Shown: positions 40,928-49,522 of the stretch, one piece after another | How the letters are laid out: every line of letters starts with the position of its first letter | Numbering within the stretch: position 1 is the first letter of the stretch | Position numbers and translations under genes: made by a program | The notes under the pieces: generated by a model | Databases searched by the model: none | What the model saw: the letters and a program-made list of their open reading frames with translations, nothing else | What the model was told of the DNA's origin: nothing | Assembly: GCA_016719015.1 (NCBI GenBank) | Contig: JADKAZ010000005.1 | Coordinates: 124,001-188,000 of the forward strand | DNA from: Chitinophagaceae bacterium | GTDB taxonomy: Bacteria > Bacteroidota > Bacteroidia > Chitinophagales > Chitinophagaceae | DNA: 64,000 nucleotides | Direction of reading: 5' to 3'

Positions 40928-41965
40928 ATGGCTATGAAAAAAACCGCTTTCATTTTATTGCTTACCATATCCCTATTTTCCTGCAAAAAAAAGAAAGGAA
41001 TCCCGAATGTTTCTGACATAAAAGTGGAAATACAATTGAAACGGTTTGACAGGGATTTTTTTGCTCTTGATACGAATAACGTATGGCCTGGCCTTACCGA
41101 ACTCAACAAAAAATATCCTTCCATTACCGGGATTTTTCTGCAGAATATTCTGGGGCTAGACAGCTCCTCAGCAGTTTACGGAATTAAAAATTTTGTCCGG
41201 CTTAGTAAGAATTTATACGATACTGTTAATATCGTTTTTAAAAATACAGATGATATTGAAAAAGATTTTAAAAAAGCATTTCAGTTTGTAAAATATTACT
41301 TCCCGAATTACCAGCCCCCCAATATAATTACCATTGCCGGACCGGTGGATGCGATGGCGCAATCTGAAACCGGGCCTACTCCCAATTTTTTAGGACCAGA
41401 TTTTCTGGGCATCAGCCTTCAATTTTATTTAGGTAACCAGTTTTCTGTTTACAACGATCCTTTCTTCATTGAAAATGTAGCTCCGGGTTACCGCAGCCGC
41501 AGGTTCAGCAAAGAATATATTATTGGCGATGCCATGCAGTTGGTGGTCAATGATATTTTCCCGGATAAAAGTGGCAGCAAACCATTGATAGAACAAATGG
41601 TGGAAAAAGGTAAAAGATGGTATTTGTTAGATAAGTTTTTGCCTTCAGCTGCCGATTCTGTTAAAACCGGCTACACTCAACAACAATTGGACTGGTGCAC
41701 CGAAAATGAGGGTTTGATTTGGAGCTATATTGTAAAAAATGAAGATCTGCAATCACTTAACCCGGCTATTATACAAACCTATATTGGCGAATCACCTTTC
41801 ACGCAGGGTTTTTCGCAGGAATTATCACCAGGCAATATGGGGCAGTGGATTGGGTGGCAAATCGTAAAAAAATTTGTAAGTAAAAACCCGGGGATGAAGC
41901 CTGAAGAGGTAATGAATACAGCAGCCAGCAAGATTATTTCAGAAGCGAAATATAAGCCGAAATAA
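40928..41965 (+). CDS. gldB: Gliding motility lipoprotein GldB
   Basis: A 345-residue lipoprotein required for gliding in flavobacteria. The signal ends in ISLFSC (lipidated Cys near 19), followed by a lysine run. Family features: VEIQLKRFDRDFFALD near the start of the mature protein, YFPNYQPPNIITIAGP, LGISLQFYLG and the C-terminal SPGNMGQWIGWQIVKKFV. An alternative ATG six bases further in (MKKTAF) is equally good. It is divergent from nadE, an arrangement I recall from other Bacteroidota. gldC, which often follows gldB, is not next to it here. The gldKLMN genes are ~17 kb away. Confidence 0.9.
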   Translation: MAMKKTAFILLLTISLFSCKKKKGIPNVSDIKVEIQLKRFDRDFFALDTNNVWPGLTELNKKYPSITGIFLQNILGLDSSSAVYGIKNFVRLSKNLYDTVNIVFKNTDDIEKDFKKAFQFVKYYFPNYQPPNIITIAGPVDAMAQSETGPTPNFLGPDFLGISLQFYLGNQFSVYNDPFFIENVAPGYRSRRFSKEYIIGDAMQLVVNDIFPDKSGSKPLIEQMVEKGKRWYLLDKFLPSAADSVKTGYTQQQLDWCTENEGLIWSYIVKNEDLQSLNPAIIQTYIGESPFTQGFSQELSPGNMGQWIGWQIVKKFVSKNPGMKPEEVMNTAASKIISEAKYKPK

Positions 41966-42066
41966 ACATTGCGGATCCAACTGTTTCAAACTGCAACTAC
42001 TATTTTCAGGTTTATCCTCAACACTCATGTGTTTAGGCTGAATATTTCCATATTTTTACCCGAATC

Positions 42067-43128
42067 ATGAAGTCTCTCTCAACATCACTTACAGACCCGG
42101 TTTACATACCAAAGGAAAAGTTCAGTCGCTACGATAAGTTGTGGCTGCGAATTATGAACGATAAAAGAGATCTTCCTTTTATTTACCTGCTGACAACTAT
42201 TCACTTGCTGGTAGTACCAATAGCTATTTTACTTTTTACTCCGGTACTTACTGGCTGGTGGTGGTGGGCAGTAGCCATCCCATATTTTTATGTGTCGCAA
42301 TTTTATTTCAAGGGAAGCTTTGGGTTAATGTTTCATTGCCTTTGTCATAGAAAAATGTTTAAAGCCCCTTATCAGAAACCTTTTCATGCCTATATTACCT
42401 GGATACTCTGCCCTTTATTTGGTCATGCACCTGAAGGATATTTCAGTCACCACATGGGTATGCACCACATAGAAAACAATCTGCCTGATGATACCAGCAC
42501 CACCATGCCATACCAACGGGATAGTGTAAAAGATTTTCTGGCTTACTTTTTCAAATTCATTTCTGTTGGCGTTATCAATACCATTTTTTATTTATTTAAC
42601 CGCAAAAGAAAGAAACTGGGACAACGCCTTACTGCCGGTGAATATATTTACCTCGCTTTTTGTATTGCCATGTGCTTTGTCAATTTGAAAGCTACTATGC
42701 TTGTGTTTATTGTCCCTTTACTATTTGCCAGATTAGTAATGATGCTGGGTAACTGGACACAACATTCTTTTATAGATGCTAAGGACCCGGAAAATTTGTA
42801 CAAAAGTTCTATCAACTGTATCAATACCGTTTATAATCATAAATGCTGGAATGACGGCTATCACATTATCCATCACCTTCGCCCCGGCATGCACTATACA
42901 GAAATGCCGGCTGAATTTATAAAACGAAAAGATGAGTTTGCAGCTAATAAAGCCATTGTATTTGATGGCATTCACTACCTCCACATTTTTACATGGCTTC
43001 TTACCAAACGCTACGATAAGTTGGCTGATAACTTAGTCAATATTAATGGCAATATGTTTCAATCAAAGGAAGAAGCCATAGCGTTGATGCGGGAAAGGAC
43101 GAAGAAGATTCCCAGTCCAAGTCTTTAA
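42067..43128 (+). CDS. Membrane fatty-acid desaturase/hydroxylase-type protein
   Basis: A 353-residue integral membrane protein of the fatty-acid desaturase superfamily. Several hydrophobic segments flank His clusters of the di-iron site: MFHCLCHRKMF, then FGHAPEGYFSHHMGMHHIENN, and the late GYHIIHHLRPGMHY. The spacing fits the three-box HxxxH/HxxHH pattern of the group. It may introduce double bonds or hydroxyl groups into lipids, possibly for membrane fluidity; the exact regio-specificity cannot be read off. The gene's TAA shares a TTAA palindrome with the stop of the convergent apaG. Confidence 0.88.
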   Translation: MKSLSTSLTDPVYIPKEKFSRYDKLWLRIMNDKRDLPFIYLLTTIHLLVVPIAILLFTPVLTGWWWWAVAIPYFYVSQFYFKGSFGLMFHCLCHRKMFKAPYQKPFHAYITWILCPLFGHAPEGYFSHHMGMHHIENNLPDDTSTTMPYQRDSVKDFLAYFFKFISVGVINTIFYLFNRKRKKLGQRLTAGEYIYLAFCIAMCFVNLKATMLVFIVPLLFARLVMMLGNWTQHSFIDAKDPENLYKSSINCINTVYNHKCWNDGYHIIHHLRPGMHYTEMPAEFIKRKDEFAANKAIVFDGIHYLHIFTWLLTKRYDKLADNLVNINGNMFQSKEEAIALMRERTKKIPSPSL

Positions 43129-43511
43129 TTATTCTTCATCGGTACAATCATCTCAAAAGATGGGATGCTTACATCAAACATTTTTTTGCTGTGCAGATTT
43201 TCCATCTGGTAGGTGCCATACATACGCCCCATTTCTGTGCGGAGATTACAGCCGCTTACATATTGGTAATTTTCGCCCGGCTGAAGGGTGGGTTGCACCC
43301 CAATAACCCCTTCCCCTTCCACTTCCCGGTGGCTTCCATTACTATCAAAAATATACCAATGGCGGCGGTGGAGTTTTACAGGAAATGAGTTGTGGTTTTC
43401 CAGTGCAATACGGTAGGCAAACATGAATTCTGACTGCAGGGGATTGCTGTAGTCGGCCTGGTAAAATGTTTCAACACTCACTTTCACTCCTTCCGATATC
43501 ATGCTGGTCAT
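43125..43511 (-). CDS. apaG: ApaG domain protein
   Basis: A 128-residue single-domain ApaG (DUF525) protein with a fibronectin-III-like fold. The start ISEGVKVSVETFYQ and FMFAYRIALENHN are typical, as are RRHWYIFDSNGSHREVEGEGVIG, the pyrophosphate-binding-like GVQPTLQPGENYQYVSGCNL, and GRMYGTYQM near the C-terminus. Proposed roles include Co/Mg homeostasis and diadenosine polyphosphate metabolism, but the function in Bacteroidota is unknown. It is convergent with the desaturase gene (4-bp overlap). Confidence 0.94.
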   Translation of the reverse strand: MTSMISEGVKVSVETFYQADYSNPLQSEFMFAYRIALENHNSFPVKLHRRHWYIFDSNGSHREVEGEGVIGVQPTLQPGENYQYVSGCNLRTEMGRMYGTYQMENLHSKKMFDVSIPSFEMIVPMKNN

Positions 43512-43595
43512 GTAGTAAAAATAAACAAATTACTGCAGATACAAATCTTACAGTTATTTAACACTTAATATTCCTCCGGAGCTTAATTTTGCGCC

Positions 43596-43632
43596 ACCCT
43601 CCGATACTTCGACAAGCTCAGTACTCAGGGTA
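43596..43632. repeat. CTTCGACAAGCTCAG-type intergenic repeat
   Basis: It contains TACTTCGACAAGCTCAGTA (43605-43623), a 19-base imperfect palindrome with TAC/GTA arms, flanked by ACCCT at 43596-43600 and AGGGT at 43627-43631. CTTCGACAAGCTCAG words occur as dispersed repeats in many Bacteroidota and Proteobacteria. It lies between apaG and the isocitrate dehydrogenase gene. Confidence 0.5.
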
Positions 43633-43647
43633 ACAAAATTTTTACAT

Positions 43648-45099
43648 ATGAAAATAGCTGTAGCAAAAGGCGATGGAATAGGCCCGGAAATTATGGAAGC
43701 TGTATTAAAAATTTTTGAAGCCAATAAGGTTCCATTGGAATATGATTTTGTAGATATGGGCAAATGGGTGTTTGACAAAGGCTTTAATAATGGTATGACC
43801 CCGGAAGCCAAAGTAACAATTGAAGCATTGGGCCTGCTTTTTAAAGGCCCGATGGAAACACCTAAAGGAAAAGGAGTAAAAAGCATCAATGTAACGGCTA
43901 GAAAGACATGGAACACCTTTGCCAATAAAAGAGATTTCAGAACACTGCATGGAGTAGATACTGTTTTCAGTAAAGCAGGCATTCCTATAGACATAACGGT
44001 TGTAAGAGAAAATATTGAAGATACTTATGGTGGTATTGAACATATGCTTACCCATGATGTGGCACTTAGTCGCCGCTTCATCACCCGGCCGGGAAGCATG
44101 CAAGTTATACGCTATGCTTTTGAAATGGCAAAACAAAAAAAAGCTAAACGCATCACTTGTGTTCATAAGGCCAACATTATGAAAATAACAGATGGGCTTT
44201 TCCTTGAATGTTTCCAGGAAGTTGCAAAAGAATATCCTGAGCTGAAAGCGGATGACATTATTGTAGATGACCTCTGTATGAAACTGGTAACGAGGCCGGA
44301 TTTGTTTGATGTACTGGTATTGACCAATCTGCAGGGAGATATTGTGTCGGACTTATGCGCAGGTTTAGTCGGAGGACTTGGATTTGCCCCGTCAGCTAAT
44401 ATTGGCGACCATATATCCATTTTTGAGGCTGTGCATGGTACTGCACCGGACATAGCAGGGAAAAATATTGCCAATCCAACAGCTTTGTTATTAAGCGGAT
44501 TGGCAATGTTACGCCATCTGGGACTTACAGAAAATGCAGCCATCATTGAAAATGCATTATTATATACATTAGAAAACGGTGTTCATACCGGTGATTTTGG
44601 TGACAAATCAATTACAGCTGTAAATACCACACAGTTTGCCGAAGCGATCATTGGAAATTTTGGCAAGAAACCAGCAATTGGAGCAAGAGAAATTATTGCT
44701 AACAAACCCGGCACCCCCACACCATTGAAATTAGAGACTAATCCGATGATGATTTCAAAAGAAGGAGAAAGTGAAACGATAGTAGGCGTTGATTTATTTA
44801 TTGAAAGCGATGAGCAACCAACAGCTATTGCCGAAAAATGCAAACGGCATGGCGGTGTCAAATTCAATCTCATCAACATCAGTAACAGGGGCACACAGGT
44901 GTGGCCAACTGGTTCTGTTTATACGAATCTTGTTAATCAATACAATGTACGTTTTGAAAGTATTGGTGATGAACCCTTGAACCAGCAGGATGTGATTGGA
45001 CTCTATGTCAGTATGAGTGGTAATTTTAAAATTTGCTCCTTTGAATTGCTGAATATGTGGGGAAAAACGAAAGGATATTCGCAGGCGCAAGGACAATAA
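43648..45099 (+). CDS. icd: NADP-dependent isocitrate dehydrogenase
   Basis: A 483-residue TCA-cycle enzyme converting isocitrate to 2-oxoglutarate + CO2 with NADP. It resembles the Thermus-type enzyme with a long C-terminal extension. Motifs: KGDGIGPEIM (start), PKGKGVKSINVTARKTW, VVRENIEDTYGGIEHM, VHKANIMKITDGLF, DDLCMKLVTRPDLFDVLVLTN, LQGDIVSDLCAGLVGGLGFAPSANIG and the nucleotide segment FEAVHGTAPDIAGKNIANPT. Residues beyond ~365 form an extra alpha/beta domain (IVGVDLFIESDEQPT, then KCKRHGGVKFNLINIS). A TAATTTTG box is seen at 43584-43591, 56 bp upstream. Confidence 0.95.
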   Translation: MKIAVAKGDGIGPEIMEAVLKIFEANKVPLEYDFVDMGKWVFDKGFNNGMTPEAKVTIEALGLLFKGPMETPKGKGVKSINVTARKTWNTFANKRDFRTLHGVDTVFSKAGIPIDITVVRENIEDTYGGIEHMLTHDVALSRRFITRPGSMQVIRYAFEMAKQKKAKRITCVHKANIMKITDGLFLECFQEVAKEYPELKADDIIVDDLCMKLVTRPDLFDVLVLTNLQGDIVSDLCAGLVGGLGFAPSANIGDHISIFEAVHGTAPDIAGKNIANPTALLLSGLAMLRHLGLTENAAIIENALLYTLENGVHTGDFGDKSITAVNTTQFAEAIIGNFGKKPAIGAREIIANKPGTPTPLKLETNPMMISKEGESETIVGVDLFIESDEQPTAIAEKCKRHGGVKFNLINISNRGTQVWPTGSVYTNLVNQYNVRFESIGDEPLNQQDVIGLYVSMSGNFKICSFELLNMWGKTKGYSQAQGQ

Positions 45100-46105
45100 G
45101 CCCCTGTCCCTAATGGGAATTTTAGAACTAAATATCATTTTAATTTTTATAGATTTCTTAGTAGCAGTTAGTTTTTATTTTGTTACAGCCTGTGGTTATT
45201 CATGGCATCGTTCCTTGCAAGTTTATCCTGAGGAAACGAAGGGCACATTTGACCATCCGGTAATTATAGTCATCAATATTTGTATCTTGCCATACAAAAA
45301 GATTTTAATGGGTGGGGCCGAAAGAAAAAATTAAAATACACAAACAACAAGTAACTGTTATCACAAACCGAAAATCCTGCATTCATTCATAACCACTTAC
45401 GAAAAACATATTGACAAAGCCCCAAAAAAGGGGGGGAGGAAAGGGTAAGTGCATTAGAAAAGAATATAAAACCCCAAGATGGAAATGAGGTTTAATCTTG
45501 AAACAGAAAGATGAAACTTGCCCAGATGGTGCTTACCTCTGTGAAAAACTCAGTTTATTGAACAAGGCTCCTGTAGTAGACAGCAGGGCAGATATAACTC
45601 TTAGGAGAAATTCTCTTTTTAATCAATCCTGGTATACTATGAGCTTGCCTGCACGGGTTGGCATAAATAGCAGAATTGGTTATAAGTCGTTACAAAAAGC
45701 TATTCGTGAAAAAAATGAACAGTATGCTTACAGGGTTGCTTCTTTTACAAAATCAACATATATTGGAAATGCCAGCACCAGTCAAAAAGCTTTTGATTAT
45801 AAATTGATTGAATTTTACAGAGAAACAAATGACACACTAAAATATTTCAGGAGTGCTGTTGAATATTATGATAAATATTTTATGTCAGTCTCCAGCTGTT
45901 AAAAGCGTTTAATTTCAAATTGCCCAAATGGGTGTTTGGCAAGAGTCAGGGTTTCTCCACAAGCACAATTCTACAATAGGAACTAAAAATGCCGCCTTTT
46001 ACGAATGACAGACATACTGGGATTGGTCGCAGTAATTTAAGTTTCACTTGCTAGGGTCATTCCCTGAAAAAGGAAAACAAAGCCAGGTAAATAGTTTGCA
46101 GTCTT
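45100..46105. other. Decayed, gene-poor stretch
   Basis: About 1 kb between icd and the SUI1 gene in which no intact gene is convincing. It holds the frame at 45113-45334 (73 residues, no match in codon sense or start context), the remnant at 45498-45902, a short G-rich run (45426-45444, CCCCAAAAAAGGGGGGG) and otherwise many stops in all frames. A decayed gene or an old insertion scar is the simplest reading. No terminal repeats or transposase pieces are seen. Confidence 0.5.
45498..45902 (+). pseudogene. Remnant of an unrecognised helical protein
   Basis: An open frame of 134 codons with a TTG at the left end, preceded by a stop at 45486 and by no plausible start context. The translated segment looks natural rather than random: IGYKSLQKAIREKNEQYAYRVASF, then KAFDYKLIEFYRETNDTLKYFRSAVEYYDKYFM, a pattern like the helical C-terminal part of secreted thioredoxin- or TPR-like Bacteroidota proteins. 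No signal peptide or N-terminal domain remains, and it ends abruptly in SVSSC. I therefore read it as a gene fragment; a small intact gene is less likely. Family assignment is a guess. Confidence 0.35.
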
Positions 46106-46447
46106 CTATATTTTTTTTACTTGCTTATACCCATTCTTCACCAACCACTGCATCACTTTTTCCCGTTGATCGCCCTGCACAATTATTTCACCGTCTTTAG
46201 CAGAACCACCGGTGCCGCAAAAGGATTTTAGTTTCTTGCCTAAGTCTTCGACATCCTCCTCTTTACCAATAAATCCATTGATTAAGGTAACTGCTTTACC
46301 AGCCCGGTGTTTGGTGTCTAAACGTATCCTTAGTTTTTGCTGTGCAGGAGGTAAGGTTTCTGCAGCAGACAGCTCTTCTTCAAAGGAAAAATTAGGGTCG
46401 GTGCTAAAAACAAATCCTCTTATATCTGGCTTATTCTTCTTTGACAT
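46106..46447 (-). CDS. yciH: SUI1/eIF1-like translation factor (YciH family)
   Basis: A 113-residue protein with a C-terminal SUI1/eIF1 domain. The hallmark segment is KLKSFCGTGGSAKDGEIIVQGDQREKV (residues ~75-101), typical of bacterial YciH; the start MSKKNKPDIRGFVFSTDPNF is common in Bacteroidota members. eIF1 homologues check start-codon selection; the bacterial proteins bind the ribosome, but their need is unclear. It follows nadC by 2 bp, probably in one operon. Downstream lies the decayed stretch. Confidence 0.92.
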   Translation of the reverse strand: MSKKNKPDIRGFVFSTDPNFSFEEELSAAETLPPAQQKLRIRLDTKHRAGKAVTLINGFIGKEEDVEDLGKKLKSFCGTGGSAKDGEIIVQGDQREKVMQWLVKNGYKQVKKI

Positions 46448-46449
46448 AT

Positions 46450-47307
46450 TTATATAATTACGGCCTTCAAACTTAAATCCAGACTCTTTGCCTGATGAAT
46501 CAATGCCCCCACACTTACATAGTCCACTCCTGTCTTTGCATATTCTTCAATATTGTCGAGATTGATACCCCCACTGGCTTCGGTTTCAAAATCCTCTTTA
46601 ATCAGCTCTACTGCTTCTTTTATTTGCGAAGGTTGAAAATTATCCAGCATAATTCGAAATACTTTTCCTTTTCCAATGGCAATTACTTTTTTCACATCAC
46701 CCATACTTCTTGTTTCCACCTCTATTTTTAATCGGGGCTTTACAGTTCTTACATATTCAGCGGCCTTTTCAATTGCCTTTTCAATCCCCCCACAATAATC
46801 GATATGATTATCCTTTAGCATGATCATATCATACAATCCGAAACGATGATTAACGCCACCACCGATCCGTACTGCTTCTTTTTCGAGCAACCGGAAATTT
46901 GGAGTAGTTTTCCTGGTATCGAGCAATTTTGTTTTGTAGCCTTTTAATTTATCTGTGTATTCCTTTGTTAACGTTGCAATTCCACTCATTCGCTGCATAC
47001 AGTTCAACACTAATCTCTCACATTGTAAAATCGTATGCACTAATGCTTCTACCTCAAAAGCCTTCTCCCCATAGCGCATTACATCTCCATCTTTCTTGAA
47101 AGGAATAAAAACAGCCATGGGTTCTTTATACCTGAAAATTTTTTCAGCTACCTGCATACCAGCCAATATGCCATCTTGTTTTATTTTCAAAACAGCTTTT
47201 CCTTTTACATTAGCTGCAATACTTGATAAGGTGGAGTGGTCGCCATCACCAACATCTTCTTTAAGGGCTTCATCTACCAGGTGGTACAATTGTTCGTCAT
47301 AGTTCAT
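46450..47307 (-). CDS. nadC: Nicotinate-nucleotide pyrophosphorylase (carboxylating)
   Basis: Quinolinate phosphoribosyltransferase, 285 residues, forming nicotinate mononucleotide from quinolinate and PRPP in NAD synthesis. Motifs: DVGDGDHSTL (N-terminal), LNCMQRMSGIATLT, TRKTTPNFRLLEKEAVRIGGG with the active-site Arg/Lys cluster, HRFGLYDMIMLKDNH, then VETRSMGD and the phosphate-binding ASGGINLDNIEEYAKTGVDYVSVGALIH. The start is the ATG at 47307, 5 bp from an exact TACTTTTG box. The SUI1 gene follows after 2 bp. nadE lies elsewhere in the window (39-41 kb). Confidence 0.96.
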   Translation of the reverse strand: MNYDEQLYHLVDEALKEDVGDGDHSTLSSIAANVKGKAVLKIKQDGILAGMQVAEKIFRYKEPMAVFIPFKKDGDVMRYGEKAFEVEALVHTILQCERLVLNCMQRMSGIATLTKEYTDKLKGYKTKLLDTRKTTPNFRLLEKEAVRIGGGVNHRFGLYDMIMLKDNHIDYCGGIEKAIEKAAEYVRTVKPRLKIEVETRSMGDVKKVIAIGKGKVFRIMLDNFQPSQIKEAVELIKEDFETEASGGINLDNIEEYAKTGVDYVSVGALIHQAKSLDLSLKAVII

Positions 47308-47312
47308 AGCAG

Positions 47313-47320
47313 CAAAAGTA
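47313..47320 (-). promoter_or_regulatory. TAnnTTTG box directly ahead of nadC
   Basis: TACTTTTG on the minus strand ends 5 bp before the nadC ATG. It overlaps the T tract of the terminator of the upstream DUF4783 gene. No TTG is seen at the usual -33 spacing. Confidence 0.3.
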
Positions 47321-47348
47321 AAAAGCCTTCCCGGTAATTCGGGAAGGC
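47319..47348 (-). terminator. Intrinsic terminator after the DUF4783 gene
   Basis: A GCCTTCCCG/CGGGAAGGC stem (9 bp, 6-base loop) is followed on the minus strand by TTTTTACTTTT. It lies between the DUF4783 gene and nadC. Confidence 0.88.
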
Positions 47349-47371
47349 TTTACAAGTATTTTAAATTTGTA

Positions 47372-47761
47372 TTACTCAATAGACTGGAAACGGATCTCTT
47401 TTACTACTTCTTTCCCATTTTTAATTTTCATAAAAACATTCGTACGAAAATTTCCTGCGTTGGTTTGTAACATACCAATACAAAAATGCCCGCCGGGGGA
47501 ATCCCCTTTATGTTTCAACTCAAATCCTTTTATTCCATTGTTACTAAAAAAGTCCTTTACAATAAGCTGTGCCTGAGCTTTGCTGTAACTATCACTCTTG
47601 TCTGGTAAGGTGAGCTCCACATTTTCATCAAAATAAGAAGAAAGCTGGTTGGAACTACCGGAACGCAAGGCACCAATGACCTGATCTAACACATTTTGCT
47701 CTGTAAAAGAAGTCAGCATCAGGACTGAACCAAGCAGTAAGGTTGTGAATAAACGTTTCAT
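47372..47761 (-). CDS. DUF4783 exported protein
   Basis: A 129-residue exported protein with a signal peptide (MKRLFTTLLLGSVLMLTSFT). The mature domain is the DUF4783 type (NTF2-like cone): VIGALRSGSSNQLSSYFDENVELTLPDK, then SKAQAQLIVKDFFSNNG and ending FMKIKNGKEVVKEIRFQSIE. The family is a common Bacteroidota secreted protein of unknown function. It has its own terminator and is divergent from gpmI. Confidence 0.92.
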   Translation of the reverse strand: MKRLFTTLLLGSVLMLTSFTEQNVLDQVIGALRSGSSNQLSSYFDENVELTLPDKSDSYSKAQAQLIVKDFFSNNGIKGFELKHKGDSPGGHFCIGMLQTNAGNFRTNVFMKIKNGKEVVKEIRFQSIE

Positions 47762-47967
47762 AACAATAGGTTTTCACAGGTACTTAAACTAAAAACATGC
47801 CACAGTGAATATATCTTTTTCTCCGGTACTAAAGTACTAAAAACCAGCAGTTTTTCCGCATTCCGTCTGGCAAATAGAGGATTTGAATGTAGTTTTACAG
47901 GGTACGGACCGGGCAATGCCCAATGAATATGAATGTATTTGTACTAACAATAAATTGTTGATAAAAA

Positions 47968-49500
47968 ATGTCACACAAAAAAGTCATTCTGATCATCATG
48001 GACGGCTGGGGATTAGGAAAAGTTGCTTCGGCAGATGCTATTCAGAGCGCCAATGTACCGTTTACAAAGTCTTTATATACAAAATATCCGAATACTACTT
48101 TAATAACCTGTGGAGAGGCTGTGGGATTGCCCGATGGACAAATGGGGAATTCCGAAGTGGGACATCTGAATCTTGGTGCCGGAAGAGTGGTTTACCAGGA
48201 ATTACAACGGATAAATGTTGCTATAAGGGATGGTTCTTTTGCCAGAAATGAAACCTTGCTGGGTTCAATCCGCTTTGCAAAAAGCAATAACAAACCATTA
48301 CACCTTTTAGGACTGGTAAGTGATGGTGGAGTTCATTCACACATCAACCATCTGAAAGCAATCGTTGATCTTTGTAAAGAAGAAGGCCTTACTGATGTAT
48401 TTATCCATGCCTTTACTGACGGCCGTGATTGCGACCCCAAAAGTGGCCTTGCTTTTATGATCGAATTACAGCAGCATCTTAATTATTCTGTTGGAAAAAT
48501 TGCAACCGTAGGGGGCCGCTATTTTGCCATGGACAGAGATAAACGTTGGGAAAGAGTAAAATTGGCCTATGATGCGATGGTAAAGGGAGAGGGGGAAAAA
48601 GCAACTGATGCTATAGGGGCTATAGAAAATGCGTATGCAGTAAATATCACTGACGAATTTATTAAACCGACTGTTATTATAGATGAGGGACAACAACCTT
48701 TGGCGACTATCAAAGAGGGAGATGTGGCTCTTTGTTTTAATTTCCGCACTGACCGATGCAGGGAAATAACACAAGTTTTGACTCAAACGGGTATTTCAGA
48801 ATTTGGTATGCATCCATTAGCACTGCATTTTACTACGATGACAGAATATGATCACAGCTTTATTAATGTGAATGTGGTTTTTGAAACAGATAATTTAAAT
48901 AACACCCTTGGAGAAGTTTTAGAAAAAAATGGATTAACACAAATTCGTACTGCCGAAACAGAAAAATATCCGCATGTTACTTTCTTTTTTAGCGGAGGCA
49001 GGGAAAAAATTTTTGAAGGCGAGAAAAGGCTGATGATGCCCTCCCCAAAAGTGGCTACGTATGATATGCAGCCAGAAATGAGTGCCATTGAATTAACTAA
49101 TGCATTGATTCCGGAAATTCAAAATAAATCCTTTGATTTTTGTATCCTCAATTATGCCAACACCGATATGGTTGGCCACACTGGTGTTTGGACTGCGGTT
49201 ATAAAAGCAGCCGAAACCGTTGACATGTGTGTGGAAAGAATTGTTACCACCGGCTTACAAAACGGGTATACCATTTTTTTGACAGCCGACCATGGCAATG
49301 CAGATTTTATGATTAATGAAGATGGTTCTCCCAATACTGCCCACACATTAAACCCGGTTCCGTTCTTTATTATTGATAATAGCTGGAGAGGGTCCATTGT
49401 ACCGGGCAAATTGGGAGATGTTGCCCCAACTATTCTTACCATGATGGGGCTGGAAATCCCCAAAGAAATGACAGGCAATGTTTTAATCTCTAAACCATAA
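47968..49500 (+). CDS. gpmI: 2,3-bisphosphoglycerate-independent phosphoglycerate mutase
   Basis: Alkaline-phosphatase-fold glycolytic enzyme, 510 residues, interconverting 2- and 3-phosphoglycerate with two Mn ions. Motifs: VILIIMDGWGLGK (metal Asp), DGQMGNSEVGHLNLGAGRVV with the nucleophile Ser near residue 61, HAFTDGRDCDPKSG, GRYFAMDRDKRWER, RTDRCREITQ and the C-terminal TADHGNADFMINEDGSP with the second metal site. The start MSHKKVILIIMDG is normal. The haem-binding-domain gene follows after 22 bp. The ~200 bp upstream shows no clear TAnnTTTG box. Confidence 0.97.
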   Translation: MSHKKVILIIMDGWGLGKVASADAIQSANVPFTKSLYTKYPNTTLITCGEAVGLPDGQMGNSEVGHLNLGAGRVVYQELQRINVAIRDGSFARNETLLGSIRFAKSNNKPLHLLGLVSDGGVHSHINHLKAIVDLCKEEGLTDVFIHAFTDGRDCDPKSGLAFMIELQQHLNYSVGKIATVGGRYFAMDRDKRWERVKLAYDAMVKGEGEKATDAIGAIENAYAVNITDEFIKPTVIIDEGQQPLATIKEGDVALCFNFRTDRCREITQVLTQTGISEFGMHPLALHFTTMTEYDHSFINVNVVFETDNLNNTLGEVLEKNGLTQIRTAETEKYPHVTFFFSGGREKIFEGEKRLMMPSPKVATYDMQPEMSAIELTNALIPEIQNKSFDFCILNYANTDMVGHTGVWTAVIKAAETVDMCVERIVTTGLQNGYTIFLTADHGNADFMINEDGSPNTAHTLNPVPFFIIDNSWRGSIVPGKLGDVAPTILTMMGLEIPKEMTGNVLISKP

Positions 49501-49522
49501 CTTTATCAATAAATTATTTGCT

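Noticed and set aside
43705..44166. Minus-strand frame of 153 codons inside icd
   Set aside because: Antisense shadow of the conserved isocitrate dehydrogenase; no recognised domain.
45113..45334. 73-codon frame after icd
   Set aside because: It starts 13 bp after icd but has no recognisable domain, composition unlike its neighbours, and lies in a decayed stretch. A hydrophobic start alone is not enough.
45412..45446. C-run/G-run near 45430 as a third copy of the AAGTCCC palindrome
   Set aside because: Only the CCCC/GGGG part is similar; the AAGTCCC start and the GATTTAGGG tail are missing.
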